Source: Saprospira sp. CCB-QB6 (GTDB lineage: Bacteria > Bacteroidota > Bacteroidia > Chitinophagales > Saprospiraceae). From it: 53,242 bases of DNA. Below the pieces are notes generated by a model, which was not told where the DNA came from, searched no databases, and saw nothing but the letters and a program-made list of their open reading frames with translations. The translations under genes and the position numbers were made by a program. Of this stretch, positions 43,548 to 53,211 are shown in pieces; the first letter of the stretch is position 1; each line of letters starts with the position of its first letter. The stretch covers positions 1 through 53,242 of the forward strand of contig NZ_CP116809.1 of assembly GCF_028464065.1 (NCBI RefSeq). Direction: 5' to 3'.

Positions 43548-44333
43548 ATGTCTGACTTACTACTAAAAAAACAAGAAGGGGCCATTTTAGAGCTGTCGCT
43601 CAATCGTCCCAAACAATATAATAGTTTCAATCGCCCGATGGCTTTGGCCCTTATTGCCGCTTTAGAAGAAGCTGCTGCGGACCAAAGTATTCGGGTGATT
43701 GTGTTAACGGCCCAGGGCAAAGGCTTTTGCGCTGGCCAAGATCTCAATGAAGTTACCGACCCCAATAATGGGATTAACTTTGAGGCCATTTTAGAAGAGC
43801 ACTACAATCCCATTATTCGTCTAATTCGCCGTACCGAAAAGCCTGTGATTGCCGCTTTGCAAGGAGTGGCTGCTGGCGCTGGGGCCAATATTGCTTTGGC
43901 TTGTGATTTTGTAGTTTGTAGCGAAAAGGCCAGCTTTACCCAAGCCTTTAGCAAAATTGGTTTGGTACCCGATAGCGGCGGAAGCTACATTTTACCTCGT
44001 TTGGTGGGCTGGCAAAGAGCCAATGCTATGCTTATGCTCAGCGAGAAGTTTACTGCTCAAGAAGCTTTGGAACTAGGGATGATTTATAAAGTAGTGGCCG
44101 CAGAAGAATTAACAACAGCTACTCAACAATTGGCGGAGCGCTTGGCCAATATGCCCGGCCAAGCTTTGGGTTGGACCAAACGTCTGCTGAATGCTTCTAT
44201 TACAAATACTTTAGAAGAACAACTCGAACTAGAATCAGACCTACAAATTAAAGCAGGCTATTCGGCTGACTTTAAGGAAGGGGTGGCCGCTTTTTTAGAA
44301 AAACGTGCCCCAAAATTTAATCAAGACAAATAA
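43548..44333 (+). CDS. paaG: 1,2-epoxyphenylacetyl-CoA isomerase
   Basis: Crotonase-fold enzyme turning the epoxide into oxepin-CoA. 261 aa. AQGKGFCAGQDLNEV near 55-69 and the oxyanion-hole segment GVAAGAGANIALACDFVV near 105-122 are typical. IGLVPDSGGSYILPRLVG near 140-157 carries the Asp found in PaaG in place of the second Glu of ordinary hydratases. Its last codons run close to paaH, whose chosen start is 10 bp after the paaG stop. Confidence 0.9.
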   Translation: MSDLLLKKQEGAILELSLNRPKQYNSFNRPMALALIAALEEAAADQSIRVIVLTAQGKGFCAGQDLNEVTDPNNGINFEAILEEHYNPIIRLIRRTEKPVIAALQGVAAGAGANIALACDFVVCSEKASFTQAFSKIGLVPDSGGSYILPRLVGWQRANAMLMLSEKFTAQEALELGMIYKVVAAEELTTATQQLAERLANMPGQALGWTKRLLNASITNTLEEQLELESDLQIKAGYSADFKEGVAAFLEKRAPKFNQDK

Positions 44334-44343
44334 AGTGATTTCC

Positions 44344-45501
44344 ATGAAAGTTGCTGTTATCGGAGCAGGAGCTATGGGCAGCGGCATTGCTCAAATTGCC
44401 GCCACCCAAGGCCATTCCGTATACTTATATGACAAGTTTCCGCAGGCGCTAGAAAAGGCCCTCGGAAAGCTAAAGAAAATTCTCAATCGCTTAGTTGAAA
44501 AAGGGCGTTTGGGCCAAGAAGAGGCCGAAGCCATTTATGGCCGAATTGAGCCCATCTCTGAACTTGAAAAATTGGCCGATTCGGGCCTAGTGATTGAGGC
44601 CATTGTTGAAAATCTGGAGATTAAAAAGGCCGTTTTTCAAGAGCTAGAAAGTCTAGTGGCCAAGGATTGTATTTTGGCCTCTAATACCTCATCACTCTCT
44701 ATTGCTTCTATTGCGGCAGCTTGCCAGCAATCGGAGCGCGTATTGGGCATCCACTTTTTCAATCCAGCTCCCTTGATGAAGCTGGTCGAAATTATTCCAG
44801 CGGTCCAAACCGCTGATGTAGTGACCCAAAAAGCCAAAGCAATCATTGATGGCTGGGGCAAATTGACCGTATTGGCCAAGGATACTCCCGGCTTTATTGT
44901 CAATCGTGTGGCCCGCCCATTTTATGGCGAAGCCCTTCGCATTTTAGAAGAAGGCATTGCTGATGTAGCGACTATTGATTGGGCCATGAAGGAGTTGGGA
45001 GGCTTTAGAATGGGGCCTTTTACTCTTATGGATTATATCGGGAATGATATCAATTATACCGTGACCGAAACCGTTTTCAAAGCTTTTTATTACGATCCTC
45101 GCTATAAGCCCGCTTTTACACAAAAGCGCTTGGCTGAGGCTGGATTCTTGGGCCGAAAAACGGGCCGTGGCTATTATAGTTATGCAGAAGGCGCAACAGC
45201 CCCTGCTCCACAAAAAGAGGAGCTTTTGGGCCAACAGATTTTGCATCGCATTCTGGTCATGTTAATCAATGAAGCAGCTGATGCCCTCTTTTGGCAGGTA
45301 GCTAGCGCTAAGGATATTGATTTGGCCATGACTAAGGGGGTTAATTATCCCAAAGGATTATTGGCTTGGGCCAATGAATTGGGCGCAGCTCATTGTGTAG
45401 AGCAACTCGATGCCCTTTATGATACTTACCGAGAAGATCGTTATCGCTGTTCGCCTTTATTGAGAAGAATGGCTCAAGAAAATACCTCTTTCGATGTCTA
45501 A
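44344..45501 (+). CDS. paaH: 3-hydroxyadipyl-CoA dehydrogenase
   Basis: 385 aa, NAD-dependent beta-oxidation step giving 3-oxoadipyl-CoA. The Rossmann motif GAGAMGSGIAQIAATQGH starts at residue 7. LGIHFFNPAPLMKLVEII holds the catalytic His, and PGFIVNRVARPFYGEALRI precedes the 3-hydroxyacyl-CoA dehydrogenase C-terminal domain, followed by a second such domain. An in-frame extension to 44305 would overlap paaG and is not used. The 3' end overlaps paaI by 8 bp. Confidence 0.92.
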   Translation: MKVAVIGAGAMGSGIAQIAATQGHSVYLYDKFPQALEKALGKLKKILNRLVEKGRLGQEEAEAIYGRIEPISELEKLADSGLVIEAIVENLEIKKAVFQELESLVAKDCILASNTSSLSIASIAAACQQSERVLGIHFFNPAPLMKLVEIIPAVQTADVVTQKAKAIIDGWGKLTVLAKDTPGFIVNRVARPFYGEALRILEEGIADVATIDWAMKELGGFRMGPFTLMDYIGNDINYTVTETVFKAFYYDPRYKPAFTQKRLAEAGFLGRKTGRGYYSYAEGATAPAPQKEELLGQQILHRILVMLINEAADALFWQVASAKDIDLAMTKGVNYPKGLLAWANELGAAHCVEQLDALYDTYREDRYRCSPLLRRMAQENTSFDV

Positions 45502-45928
45502 AGAAAAAGCAGAATGGATCGTGGGCGAACAGATGTTGGCCAAAGATGCCTTTAGCCAATGGCTAGGCATTCAGGTGGATGAAATTCGCCCGGGCTTTGC
45601 CGAGCTAAGCATGCGGGTTCGTCCCGAAATGACAAATGGTTTTGGCATTGCGCATGGTGGCATTTGCTATTCTTTGGCCGATACAGCCTTGGCTTTTGCG
45701 GCCAATGCACATGGTCCAAAAAGCCGCTCGATCAATACCTCTATTGTGCATACTTTGGCGGTAGCTGAGGGCGAAAAATTATTAGCGAGGGCCGAAGAAG
45801 AATATTTGCACCCCAAATTGGCCCATTATAAGGTCCATATTTATAACGGAAAAGGCGAACAAGTGGCCATTTTCCAAGGCTCGGTTTATCGCTCTTCTAA
45901 AAGCTGGACCCCAGAGGAGCTGGCCTAG
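45494..45928 (+). CDS. paaI: Hydroxyphenylacetyl-CoA thioesterase
   Basis: 144 aa hot-dog fold thioesterase. The PaaI signature NGFGIAHGGICYSLADTALA near 50-69 contains the catalytic HGG segment and Asp. The enzyme rescues CoA by hydrolysing dead-end phenylacetyl-CoA derivatives. It overlaps paaH by 8 bp, which indicates translational coupling. A minus-oriented hairpin element begins right after its stop. Confidence 0.92.
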   Translation: MSKEKAEWIVGEQMLAKDAFSQWLGIQVDEIRPGFAELSMRVRPEMTNGFGIAHGGICYSLADTALAFAANAHGPKSRSINTSIVHTLAVAEGEKLLARAEEEYLHPKLAHYKVHIYNGKGEQVAIFQGSVYRSSKSWTPEELA

Positions 45929-45934
45929 CCGAGA

Positions 45935-46073
45935 CAGGCGGCGAAGCCGCCGCAGGCTTAGGGATGGATAGCAGTGGCCGTTAGGCCAGACCCAGCAGGC
46001 GAAGCCTGCGCAGGGCCGAGCGAGCAGCGAGCTGCGGCACAGCCCGACCCGCCTGAAAGGCGGGGAAGCCCCC
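45935..46073 (-). repeat. GC-rich hairpin element between paaI and the thiolase gene
   Basis: Minus orientation. Hairpins on the plus strand: GGCGGC/GCCGCC, GGCC/GGCC, GCAGGC/GCCTGC and CCCGCC/GGCGGG. Confidence 0.82.
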
Positions 46074-46114
46074 TATTTTAAATGCGTTCTAAGAGAACAA
46101 CAAGCAACAACAAT

Positions 46115-47332
46115 ATGTCTAAAGCAAGTTTTTTGGTGGATGGTGTACGCACGGCCATCGGTAATTTTGGCGGGACTTTATCGCCTGTTCGGACCGATGA
46201 TTTGGCGGCCCATGTGATTAAGGAATTGGTGGCCCGCCATCCCAATATTCCGCAAGATAGTTATGATGATGTGATTTTGGGCTGTGCCAATCAGGCCGGA
46301 GAAGACAACCGAAATGTGGCCCGTATGGCGCTTTTGTTGGCGGGTTTGCCTTATTCGGTGCCTGGCGAAACGGTGAATCGACTTTGTGCTTCGGGCATGT
46401 CGGCTGCTATTCATGCGCATCGGGCCATTATGGCGGGCGATGGGGAGCTGTTTTTGGCTGGAGGCGTGGAGCATATGACCCGCGGTCCTTGGGTCATTTC
46501 TAAGGTCTCTAAACCTTTTGGCCGAGATGCGCAGATGCATGATTCTAGCTTCGGTTGGCGCTTTGTCAATCCCAAAATGAAGGAAATTTATGGAGTGGAT
46601 GGCATGGGCGTAACTGCCGAGAACTTGGTGGATTTGCACCAAATTTCAAGAGCTGATCAAGATCTTTTTGCCTATCGCTCTCAAATGAAGGCGGCTGCGG
46701 CTCAAGAAAAAGGCATTTTGGCCGAAGAAATTGTGCCGATTGCCATCAAACGACGCAAACAAGAGGACCTTATTTTTGATCAAGATGAGTTCATCAAACC
46801 CAATTCTAGTCTAGAAGTTTTGGGCAAGTTGCGGGCTGCTTTTCGCAAGGAAGGCGGTAGCGTGACGGCGGGCAATTCTTCTGGCCTCAATGATGGCGCA
46901 GCGGTTAATCTTATCGCTTCGGCAGCAGCGGTGGAGCGCTACCAATTGCAGCCTTTGGCCCAAATTATTAGCTCGGCTGTGGTGGGCGTAGAGCCTCGAA
47001 TTATGGGAATCGGTCCCGTAGAAGCTAGCCGAAAAGCCTTGGCCAAAGCTGGACTCAGCCTCGATCAAATGGATGTGATTGAGCTCAATGAGGCCTTTGC
47101 TGCCCAAAGTTTGGCTTGCACCCGCAGCCTCGGTCTAGCCGATGACGATCCTCGCATCAATCCCAATGGCGGTGCGATTGCCATTGGCCACCCCTTGGGG
47201 GTAACGGGCGCCCGCATTTTGTTGGCGGCCGCTCGAGAGTTGCAGCGCAAAGGTGGAAAATACGCTTTGGTAACGATGTGTATTGGCGTGGGCCAAGGCT
47301 ATGCAACCATCATCAAAAATGTAAATGTCTAA
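46115..47332 (+). CDS. paaJ: 3-oxoadipyl-CoA / acetyl-CoA thiolase
   Basis: 405 aa from the ATG at 46115 ([20 protein letters not shown]). Last step of the pathway: 3-oxoadipyl-CoA to succinyl-CoA and acetyl-CoA. [10 protein letters not shown] holds the nucleophilic Cys, NEAFAAQSL the first conserved His-region motif, [17 protein letters not shown] the catalytic His, and TMCIGVGQG the second Cys. The family also includes acetoacetyl-CoA thiolases. The role in phenylacetate breakdown rests on the genes around it. Confidence 0.9.
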   Translation: MSKASFLVDGVRTAIGNFGGTLSPVRTDDLAAHVIKELVARHPNIPQDSYDDVILGCANQAGEDNRNVARMALLLAGLPYSVPGETVNRLCASGMSAAIHAHRAIMAGDGELFLAGGVEHMTRGPWVISKVSKPFGRDAQMHDSSFGWRFVNPKMKEIYGVDGMGVTAENLVDLHQISRADQDLFAYRSQMKAAAAQEKGILAEEIVPIAIKRRKQEDLIFDQDEFIKPNSSLEVLGKLRAAFRKEGGSVTAGNSSGLNDGAAVNLIASAAAVERYQLQPLAQIISSAVVGVEPRIMGIGPVEASRKALAKAGLSLDQMDVIELNEAFAAQSLACTRSLGLADDDPRINPNGGAIAIGHPLGVTGARILLAAARELQRKGGKYALVTMCIGVGQGYATIIKNVNV

Positions 47333-47336
47333 ACAG

Positions 47337-47460
47337 TTTTGGGGCCTCCGCTGCGGCTTCGCCTTGCGGCGCTACGTTTCGCAGCTCGCTATTCGCTCGG
47401 CCCTTCGCCAGCTTCGCTGGCTTGGTCTGGCCTTCGGCCACTGCTGCACATCGCTAGGCC
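47337..47460 (+). repeat. GC-rich hairpin element between paaJ and paaZ
   Basis: Plus orientation, 4 bp after the thiolase stop. Hairpins: CCGC/GCGG (with a long loop), GCCAGC/GCTGGC and GGCC/GGCC. Octamer array 10 follows about 65 bp later. Confidence 0.82.
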
Positions 47461-47524
47461 AAATAACAGTCTTGCGTTTTGGTCCTAAAATTTACAACTG
47501 GCTGATAAGTAGCTATTTGGACCA

Positions 47525-47588
47525 ATAAAGATTTCTTTAATTAAAGAAATAAAGAATTAACGGATTAAAGATTTAAAGAAATAAAGAA
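47525..47588. repeat. Octamer array 10 (8 words), abutting the paaZ start codon
   Basis: Words: ATAAAGAT, TTCTTTAA, TTAAAGAA, ATAAAGAA, TTAACGGA, TTAAAGAT, TTAAAGAA, ATAAAGAA. The array ends one base before the ATG at 47590, so the purine-rich last words (AAAGAAATAAAGAAG) form the translation start region. Confidence 0.88.
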
Positions 47589-47589
47589 G

Positions 47590-49656
47590 ATGTCAACAAC
47601 TCCCAATATTCCCAACTTTGCTTTGGGGCAGTGGCAGCCGCATGAAGGCGATGGCATTGCACAATACAATGCCATTACGGGCCAATTGATCAGCACCGTA
47701 GGCAGCCAAGGTTTAGATTATGCGGCTATGGCCCAATACGCCAGAGAAGTCGGTAACCGCAATTTGCGCAAAATGACTTTTCACCAAAGAGGTAGAATGC
47801 TCAAGAAATTGGCTTTACACCTTTACGGAATGCGCAAAAAATATTATCCACTGAGTTACCAAACTGGGGCCACCAAAGTCGATAGCTGGATTGATATTGA
47901 TGGGGGAATTGGGACGCTCTTCGCTTATGCTTCTTTGCGTAAAAAATTTCAAGACCAACCCTATTTTGTAGATGGCGAAACGGCTCCTTTGTCTAAAGAA
48001 GGGACCTTTGTGGGCCAACATATTATGGTCCCTCGTCGCGGGGTGGCCATTCATATCAATGCCTTTAATTTTCCCATTTGGGGAATGCTAGAAAAATTGG
48101 CGGTCAATCTTTTGGCGGGTATGCCGGCTATTGTCAAACCTGCTGAACAAACTTCTTATTTGACCCAAGCCATGGTGCAAGATATTGTGGCTTCAGGCAT
48201 TTTGCCCGAGGGCGCTTTGCAGTTGGTTTGTGGTTCTGGTGTTGGCATTTTGGATTCGGTGACTTCTCAAGATGTAGTGACCTTTACGGGCTCGGCTAGT
48301 ACGGGCCGTATGCTCAAAAGCTTGCCCCAGATTGTAGAGCAGGCCGTTCCCTTTAATATGGAAGCCGACTCTTTGAATTGCTCTGTTTTGGGCCTAAATG
48401 CCTTGCCTGGCACGCCCGAATTTGATCTATTTATCAAAGAGGTGCGCAAAGAGATGACCGTAAAAGCAGGGCAAAAATGTACGGCTATTCGCCGCATTTT
48501 GGTCCCTCGCCAGCAAATGGATGCGGTCCAAGAGGCTTTGAGCCAACAATTGGCCAAAACTGTAGTGGGCGACCCTCAGCTAGAGGGAGTGCGTATGGGC
48601 GCCTTGGCTAGCAAAGAACAGGTTGCTGAAGTGCGCAAGCAAGTTGGCCTTTTGTCAGAAGAAAACGAATTAGTTTTTGGTCAAATGACCGATTTTGAAG
48701 TCATGGGCGCTTCTGCCGAAACAGGGGCATTTTTGGCGCCTATGCTCATGCGTTGTGCAGATGGTTTCAAAGCAACTCGAGTACATGAACTAGAAGCTTT
48801 TGGTCCAGCCAGCACTTTGATTCCTTATGATAATACAGAAGAAGCTGCGGCCTTGGCTCGAATGGGAAAAGGTTCTTTAGTAGCCTCTATTGTTACTGCA
48901 GACGACCAAGAAGCCAGAGAATTTGTCATGGAGGCGGCTAGCCATCATGGTCGAATTTTGATCCTCAACCGCGATTCGGCTAAAGAAAGTACTGGACATG
49001 GTTCGCCCATGCCTTTATTGAGCCATGGTGGTCCTGGACGAGCAGGAGGTGGAGAAGAAATGGGGGGAATGCGTGGTGTTAAGCATTATTTACAGCGGAC
49101 CGCCTTGCAGGGGAGTCCAACCACTCTTTCTAATGTCACGCAGACCTATCAATATGGCGGTCGCTATATTGAGGACCAAGTTCATCCTTTCCGCAAGCAT
49201 TTTGAAGAATTGCAGGTTGGCGAAACTTGGATCACGCATAAACATACCGTTAGCGAGACCGATATTACCAATTTTGCCAATGTGAGCGGCGACAACTTTT
49301 ATGCGCATATGGATGCCACCTCTTTGGAGGGGACCATTTTTGAGCAGCGAGTGGCACATGGTTATTTTGTCTTGGCCAAGGCCGCTGGTTTATTTGTCGA
49401 GCCCAGAAAAGGGCCCGTTTTGCTCAACTATGGCTTAGAAGAATGCCGCTTTGTCAAGCCTGTTTATCCAGGAATGACGATTGGCGTGCGCTTGACGGTT
49501 AAGGAAAAAGTGGCCCAAGAAAAGCGGGAGCCAGAAGATATTGCCAAGGGAATCGTCAAGTTTTTGGTAGATGTCTATGATGAAACTGGCGAAAGTGTGG
49601 CCATTGCCACCATTTTGACTATGGTGAAGATGTTGGACCAAAACGGAATTGACTAA
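47590..49656 (+). CDS. paaZ: Oxepin-CoA hydrolase / semialdehyde dehydrogenase fusion
   Basis: 688 aa. Residues about 1-520 are an aldehyde dehydrogenase ([26 protein letters not shown], catalytic Cys297 in [10 protein letters not shown]). Residues about 540-688 are a MaoC-type hot-dog hydratase ([22 protein letters not shown]). Together they open the oxepin ring and oxidise the semialdehyde to 3-oxo-5,6-dehydrosuberyl-CoA. Length and order equal E. coli PaaZ (681 aa). Octamer array 10 provides the sequence right in front of the start codon. Confidence 0.95.
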   Translation: MSTTPNIPNFALGQWQPHEGDGIAQYNAITGQLISTVGSQGLDYAAMAQYAREVGNRNLRKMTFHQRGRMLKKLALHLYGMRKKYYPLSYQTGATKVDSWIDIDGGIGTLFAYASLRKKFQDQPYFVDGETAPLSKEGTFVGQHIMVPRRGVAIHINAFNFPIWGMLEKLAVNLLAGMPAIVKPAEQTSYLTQAMVQDIVASGILPEGALQLVCGSGVGILDSVTSQDVVTFTGSASTGRMLKSLPQIVEQAVPFNMEADSLNCSVLGLNALPGTPEFDLFIKEVRKEMTVKAGQKCTAIRRILVPRQQMDAVQEALSQQLAKTVVGDPQLEGVRMGALASKEQVAEVRKQVGLLSEENELVFGQMTDFEVMGASAETGAFLAPMLMRCADGFKATRVHELEAFGPASTLIPYDNTEEAAALARMGKGSLVASIVTADDQEAREFVMEAASHHGRILILNRDSAKESTGHGSPMPLLSHGGPGRAGGGEEMGGMRGVKHYLQRTALQGSPTTLSNVTQTYQYGGRYIEDQVHPFRKHFEELQVGETWITHKHTVSETDITNFANVSGDNFYAHMDATSLEGTIFEQRVAHGYFVLAKAAGLFVEPRKGPVLLNYGLEECRFVKPVYPGMTIGVRLTVKEKVAQEKREPEDIAKGIVKFLVDVYDETGESVAIATILTMVKMLDQNGID

Positions 49657-49752
49657 ATTTGGGCGTAGAGGCGGGCCGAAGGCCCGCCTGGCCACAACAA
49701 GCTCTTTAGGGCGCAGTTCGACGACCGAAGGGAGTAACGCCCCAAAAACATT
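49657..49752 (-). repeat. Short variant hairpin element between paaZ and paaF
   Basis: Minus orientation, about 95 bp. It has one strong hairpin (GGCGGGCC/GGCCCGCC) and the module CAGTTCGACGACCGAAGGGA, GTAAC shared in reverse with 36290. It lacks the central constant hairpin. The leader CCCCAAAAACATTAAAA follows. Confidence 0.72.
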
Positions 49753-49778
49753 AAAATATAGTATAAAAACGAGATAGC

Positions 49779-50552
49779 ATGGAAGATAAGACGCAGTTAG
49801 GAAAAGTAGAATTGACGGTAGAGAAAGGCGTGGCAAAAATTAGTTTTTACCATCCGGCGCATAACTCTTTGCCTGGGAAATTGCTGGCCAAATTGGCCAA
49901 TACGATCACGGAAGTATCGGCTATGGAGGCTGTAAAAGTGATTGTTTTGCAGAGTGAGGGCAATCGCACATTTTGTGCGGGAGCTAGTTTTGACGAATTG
50001 ATTTCAATTAAGGATTTGGAGACGGGAAAGGCCTTTTTTATGGGTTTTGCCAATGTCATCAATGCTTGCCGCAAATCTTCAAAATTGATTATTGGCCGAG
50101 TGCAGGGTAAAGCTGTAGGCGGTGGAGTTGGTTTGGCTTCTGCCTGTGATTATTGTTTTGCCACCCAATACGCCTCCGTAAAATTGAGCGAATTGGCCAT
50201 TGGTATTGGTCCTTTTGTAGTGGGGCCAGCGGTAGAGCGCAAAGTGGGTCTATCGGCCTTTTCGCAAATGGCCATCAATGCCACACAATGGTATTCAGCA
50301 GAATGGGCCAGAGAAAAAGGACTTTTTACCGAAGTATTTGAGAGCGCGGAATTGATGGATGAGGCTATCTTGAAATTGAGCTTCAACTTGTCAAATTCTA
50401 GTCCTGAGGCCATGCAAGAGCTCAAAGGAATTTGCTGGAAAGGCACCGAAAACTGGGATGAGCTTTTGGCAGAACGAGCGGCCATTAGTGGGCGTTTGGT
50501 CCTTTCTGATTTTACTGTAAATGCCATCAATGACTTTAAGGCCAAGGCCTAA
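49779..50552 (+). CDS. paaF: Enoyl-CoA hydratase family protein, probable 2,3-dehydroadipyl-CoA hydratase
   Basis: 257-aa crotonase-fold protein. SEGNRTFCAGASFDEL near 54-69 and the oxyanion-hole segment VQGKAVGGGVGLASACDYC near 108-126 are clear. The first catalytic Glu of ordinary hydratases (GGGCELA) is Gly here (GGGVGLA). The second is present (SELAIGIG). Some hydratases of branched intermediates share this pattern. In a cluster with paaG and paaH it most likely fills the PaaF role, but another substrate is possible. Confidence 0.75.
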   Translation: MEDKTQLGKVELTVEKGVAKISFYHPAHNSLPGKLLAKLANTITEVSAMEAVKVIVLQSEGNRTFCAGASFDELISIKDLETGKAFFMGFANVINACRKSSKLIIGRVQGKAVGGGVGLASACDYCFATQYASVKLSELAIGIGPFVVGPAVERKVGLSAFSQMAINATQWYSAEWAREKGLFTEVFESAELMDEAILKLSFNLSNSSPEAMQELKGICWKGTENWDELLAERAAISGRLVLSDFTVNAINDFKAKA

Positions 50553-50567
50553 GCAAAAGCGAAAAAA

Positions 50568-51170
50568 ATGTTTTACGAGTTTAGAGGATACCGCCCTGTG
50601 GTGCATGAAACGGCTTTTGTGCATCCTCAGGCTAATGTAACGGGCAATGTGTTCATCGGAGCGCATTGTTATATTGGGCCAGGGGCTGTTTTGCGGGGAG
50701 ATTGGGGCGAAATTCGCTTAGAAGAAGGCTGCAATATTCAGGAAAACTGTGTGGTCCATATGTTCCCAGGCCGCTCAGCTTACTTTGGAGCTGGGGCGCA
50801 TGTGGGACATGGAGCCATTATTCATGGGGCGCATTTGGAAGAAAATACCATGGTCGGTATGAATGCGGTTTTGATGGATGATGTTCGCCTAGGGGCCCAT
50901 AGTATTGTGGGTGCTTTGAGTTTCTTAAAAGGCGAAATGAAGATTCCGCCTCGTTCTTTGGTGGTCGGAAATCCCGCCAGAATTGTCAAAGAGCTAAGTG
51001 ATGAAATGATTGCTTGGAAGCGAAAAGGAACGGGACTTTACCAGCAATTGCCTAAAGATTGCCATGAGAGTTTAAAAGTTTGCGAGCCTTTAAGGCAAGC
51101 AGAAGAAGGGCGGCTGGGTCGTCAAGCTTTTGCCGAATTTGAAAGCCTGAAGCGAACAAAGCGAAAATAA
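50568..51170 (+). CDS. paaY: Hexapeptide-repeat protein PaaY
   Basis: 200 aa. Left-handed beta-helix of gamma-carbonic-anhydrase type: ANVTGNVFIGAHCYIGPGAV, LRGDWGEIRLEEGCNIQENC, VVHMFPG, GAHVGHGAIIHGAHL with the likely metal-binding histidines, then LGAHSIVGALSF. PaaY of other bacteria is a thioesterase that cleaves a ring-hydroxylated CoA by-product of the pathway. It follows paaF by 15 bp and ends the paa series at a terminator. Confidence 0.88.
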   Translation: MFYEFRGYRPVVHETAFVHPQANVTGNVFIGAHCYIGPGAVLRGDWGEIRLEEGCNIQENCVVHMFPGRSAYFGAGAHVGHGAIIHGAHLEENTMVGMNAVLMDDVRLGAHSIVGALSFLKGEMKIPPRSLVVGNPARIVKELSDEMIAWKRKGTGLYQQLPKDCHESLKVCEPLRQAEEGRLGRQAFAEFESLKRTKRK

Positions 51171-51173
51171 ATG

Positions 51174-51203
51174 AAAAGCCCCTGCAATTATAGGGGCTTT
51201 TTT
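51174..51203 (+). terminator. Terminator of the paa series
   Basis: AAAAGCCCCT and AGGGGCTTTT (10-bp stem, loop of 8) followed by T residues, 3 bp after the paaY stop. Confidence 0.9.
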
Positions 51204-51301
51204 ATGGCTAATATTTATTGGTCCCTCAACTTTTTCCTTTTAATAAAAAGGAGTGGAGAAGTCATTAAAGTTGCTTTTGAAGAAAAGACTAAGGATAATA
51301 A

Positions 51302-51730
51302 TTTGGGGCCCGCGGCCAGCTTTGCTGGCCGCCGCTATGCTACGGGGCTCGCAGGTCTGCTCGGCCCTGCGCCGCCTTTGGCGGCTGGGTCTGGCCTTCG
51401 GCCACCCCTCCGCAGCGCTGGGCCGCTCATCTTTACTAGCAGCTTTTGGTCCAATCGCTTCGGCACTAAAATCAATTGTTTGATTAACAGGAATTAGTGC
51501 CTATAAAGAAATCTTTAATTAAATAATTAACGAAATAAAGATTTAAAGAAATAACGGAATCTTTATTGCCTACATGGACCAATTTTGCATCTAGAGGCGG
51601 TGAAGCCGCCTAGCTGAGGGATGGACAGCAGTGGCCGAAGGCCAGACCAAGCCAGCGAAGCTGGCGAAGGGCCGAGCGAATAGCGAGCTGCGAAACAGCC
51701 CGACCCGCCCGAAGGGCGGGGCAGCCCCAA
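51302..51730. repeat. Composite element 4: two inverted GC-rich arms around octamer array 11
   Basis: The plus arm (about 51302-51432) has GGCCAGC/GCTGGCC, GCCGCC/GGCGGC and GGCC/GGCC hairpins and continues with GCTCATCTTT, as in composites 1 and 2. The array is at 51502-51565, then CAATTTTGCATCTAG. The minus arm (about 51592-51730) has GGCGG/CCGCC, GGCC/GGCC, GCCAGC/GCTGGC and CCCGCC/GGCGGG. This copy is the shortest and lacks the CTGTGGG module. Bases 51204-51301 show nothing I can name. Confidence 0.8.
51502..51565. repeat. Octamer array 11 (8 words)
   Basis: Words: ATAAAGAA, ATCTTTAA, TTAAATAA, TTAACGAA, ATAAAGAT, TTAAAGAA, ATAACGGA, ATCTTTAT. The third departs from the consensus. Confidence 0.85.
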
Positions 51731-51763
51731 AAAAAAAAAGCCCTTCCCGAAAAGGAAGAGCTT
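51729..51763 (-). terminator. Terminator of the MarC-family gene
   Basis: On the minus strand AAGCTCTTCC and GGAAGGGCTT form a near-perfect 10-bp stem (loop of 6), followed by about ten T residues that merge into the end of composite element 4. Confidence 0.82.
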
Positions 51764-51789
51764 TAGAAAATTAAAATTGTTATTTTATC

Positions 51790-52446
51790 TTAATTAGGGA
51801 CAGCCACTGCCAAAGAGGGGAAAATGCTGGCCAAAATGGGGCGTAACCCGCTGAGGAAAAATTCTACGGCGATCACCATCACGATTAGGCCCATTAGGCG
51901 GAGCATAATTTTATTCCCCGTTTCGCCTAGCCATTTTGAGATCGTAGAAGAAGTATATAAAATAGCGTAAGTAATGCCCAGAATGAGGGCCATACTGCCA
52001 ATAAGAATAAATTTTTGGACCAGATTATCGGCATCTTGCATCAAGATAATCGAGTTAGTGATCGCGCCAGGTCCGCAAATGAGTGGAATTGCCAAGGGCG
52101 TAATTGAAATATCAGTAACATAAGATTTTACCTCTTCTTCACGGACCTTAATGCGGCCCAAGCGGGCTTGCAGCATATCAGAGCCCATTTGGAAAAAGAT
52201 GATACCGCCCACAATGCGGAAAGCATTGGCTGAAATGCCAAAGAAAGAAAACAAAAGCTGCCCAGAAAGCGCAAAGGCCAACATGGTAAAAAAGGCGGCT
52301 ATAACGGCTTTTTTTGCGGTGGCTCGTTGTTGTTGTTTTGTCAACTCGCTCGTCATGGTCATAAAGACGGGCATAGTGCTTAGGGGGTTGACAATAGAAA
52401 AGTAAGAAGTAAACGCCAAGAGGCCAAAAGCCAAGTTTTCGCTCAT
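51790..52446 (-). CDS. MarC-family integral membrane protein
   Basis: 218 aa with about six hydrophobic segments, for example FGLLAFTSYFSIVNPLSTMP near 7-26, AVIAAFFTMLAFALSGQLLFSFFG near 48-71 and IMLRLMGLIVMVIAVEFFLSGL near 179-200. The motifs FRIVGGIIFFQMGSDML and SITPLAIPLICGPGAI are typical of the family (UPF0056). Transport substrate is unknown. It is divergent from the Lrp-type gene, with 213 bp between them that should hold both promoters. Confidence 0.88.
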   Translation of the reverse strand: MSENLAFGLLAFTSYFSIVNPLSTMPVFMTMTSELTKQQQRATAKKAVIAAFFTMLAFALSGQLLFSFFGISANAFRIVGGIIFFQMGSDMLQARLGRIKVREEEVKSYVTDISITPLAIPLICGPGAITNSIILMQDADNLVQKFILIGSMALILGITYAILYTSSTISKWLGETGNKIMLRLMGLIVMVIAVEFFLSGLRPILASIFPSLAVAVPN

Positions 52447-52659
52447 TGTAGTTGTTTTTTATTGCGAAGGAGTTGGATTTGTTTTGCAGGGCAAATCTAG
52501 AGCAGTGGACTAGATTTTTAGCGTTTTTTTCTGAAAAAAATCTATTTTTAGAAAATAGAACTATAAAAGATGCTTTTGGCAGTAAATATTTTCTTTTTGA
52601 CCTTTAAAAAGGCCCTGCCAAAGTAATTTTCCCCTTATTTAAACAAAAGATTAAGCCGC

Positions 52660-53121
52660 ATGAAATTGGACCCCACTGATTTGAAGATTTTGCAACTTTT
52701 GCAAGCGGATGCCAAGTTAAGCATCAAAGAAATTTCGGCCGATTTGGGCCTGAGCAGCACGCCTGTCTACGAGCGCATTAAGCGCTTAGAAAAGCGAGGA
52801 TACATTAAAGGTTATGTAGCCTTGGTGAATCGAAAAAAAGTAGAAATGGGCCTGATGGCCTTTTTATCCGTTTCGCTTAAAGAGCATTCACAAACGGCCC
52901 TCTTAAAATTTGAGCAAGAGATTATCAAATTCCCTAAAGTGATGGAATGCTATCATATTGCGGGACAATATGACTTTATCCTCAAGATTGTCGTTCGCGA
53001 TATGCAAGATTATCACGACTTCACTTTTAATCGTTTGGCTGCTATGGATAATATTGGGCATGTGCAGACCGATTTTGTGATGAATGACATCAAATACTCT
53101 ACTGAAATTCCTTTAGATTAA
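52660..53121 (+). CDS. Lrp/AsnC-family transcriptional regulator
   Basis: 153 aa. The N-terminal winged helix-turn-helix spans about 3-62 (LDPTDLKILQLLQADAKLSI, KEISADLGLSSTPVYERIKR). The C-terminal RAM/AsnC ligand domain spans about 68-150 (VMECYHIAGQYDFILKIVVRD). These proteins assemble as octamers and respond to amino acids. Target genes are not evident; the divergent marC gene is one candidate. Confidence 0.92.
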   Translation: MKLDPTDLKILQLLQADAKLSIKEISADLGLSSTPVYERIKRLEKRGYIKGYVALVNRKKVEMGLMAFLSVSLKEHSQTALLKFEQEIIKFPKVMECYHIAGQYDFILKIVVRDMQDYHDFTFNRLAAMDNIGHVQTDFVMNDIKYSTEIPLD

Positions 53122-53211
53122 AACAATATGTTTTAAAAAGGGCTGGTAAATTTTTTCAAGCAGCAATAACTTGCTAAAAACTAGCGCTATAAATCGCTTT
53201 TAGCTCCTTTT

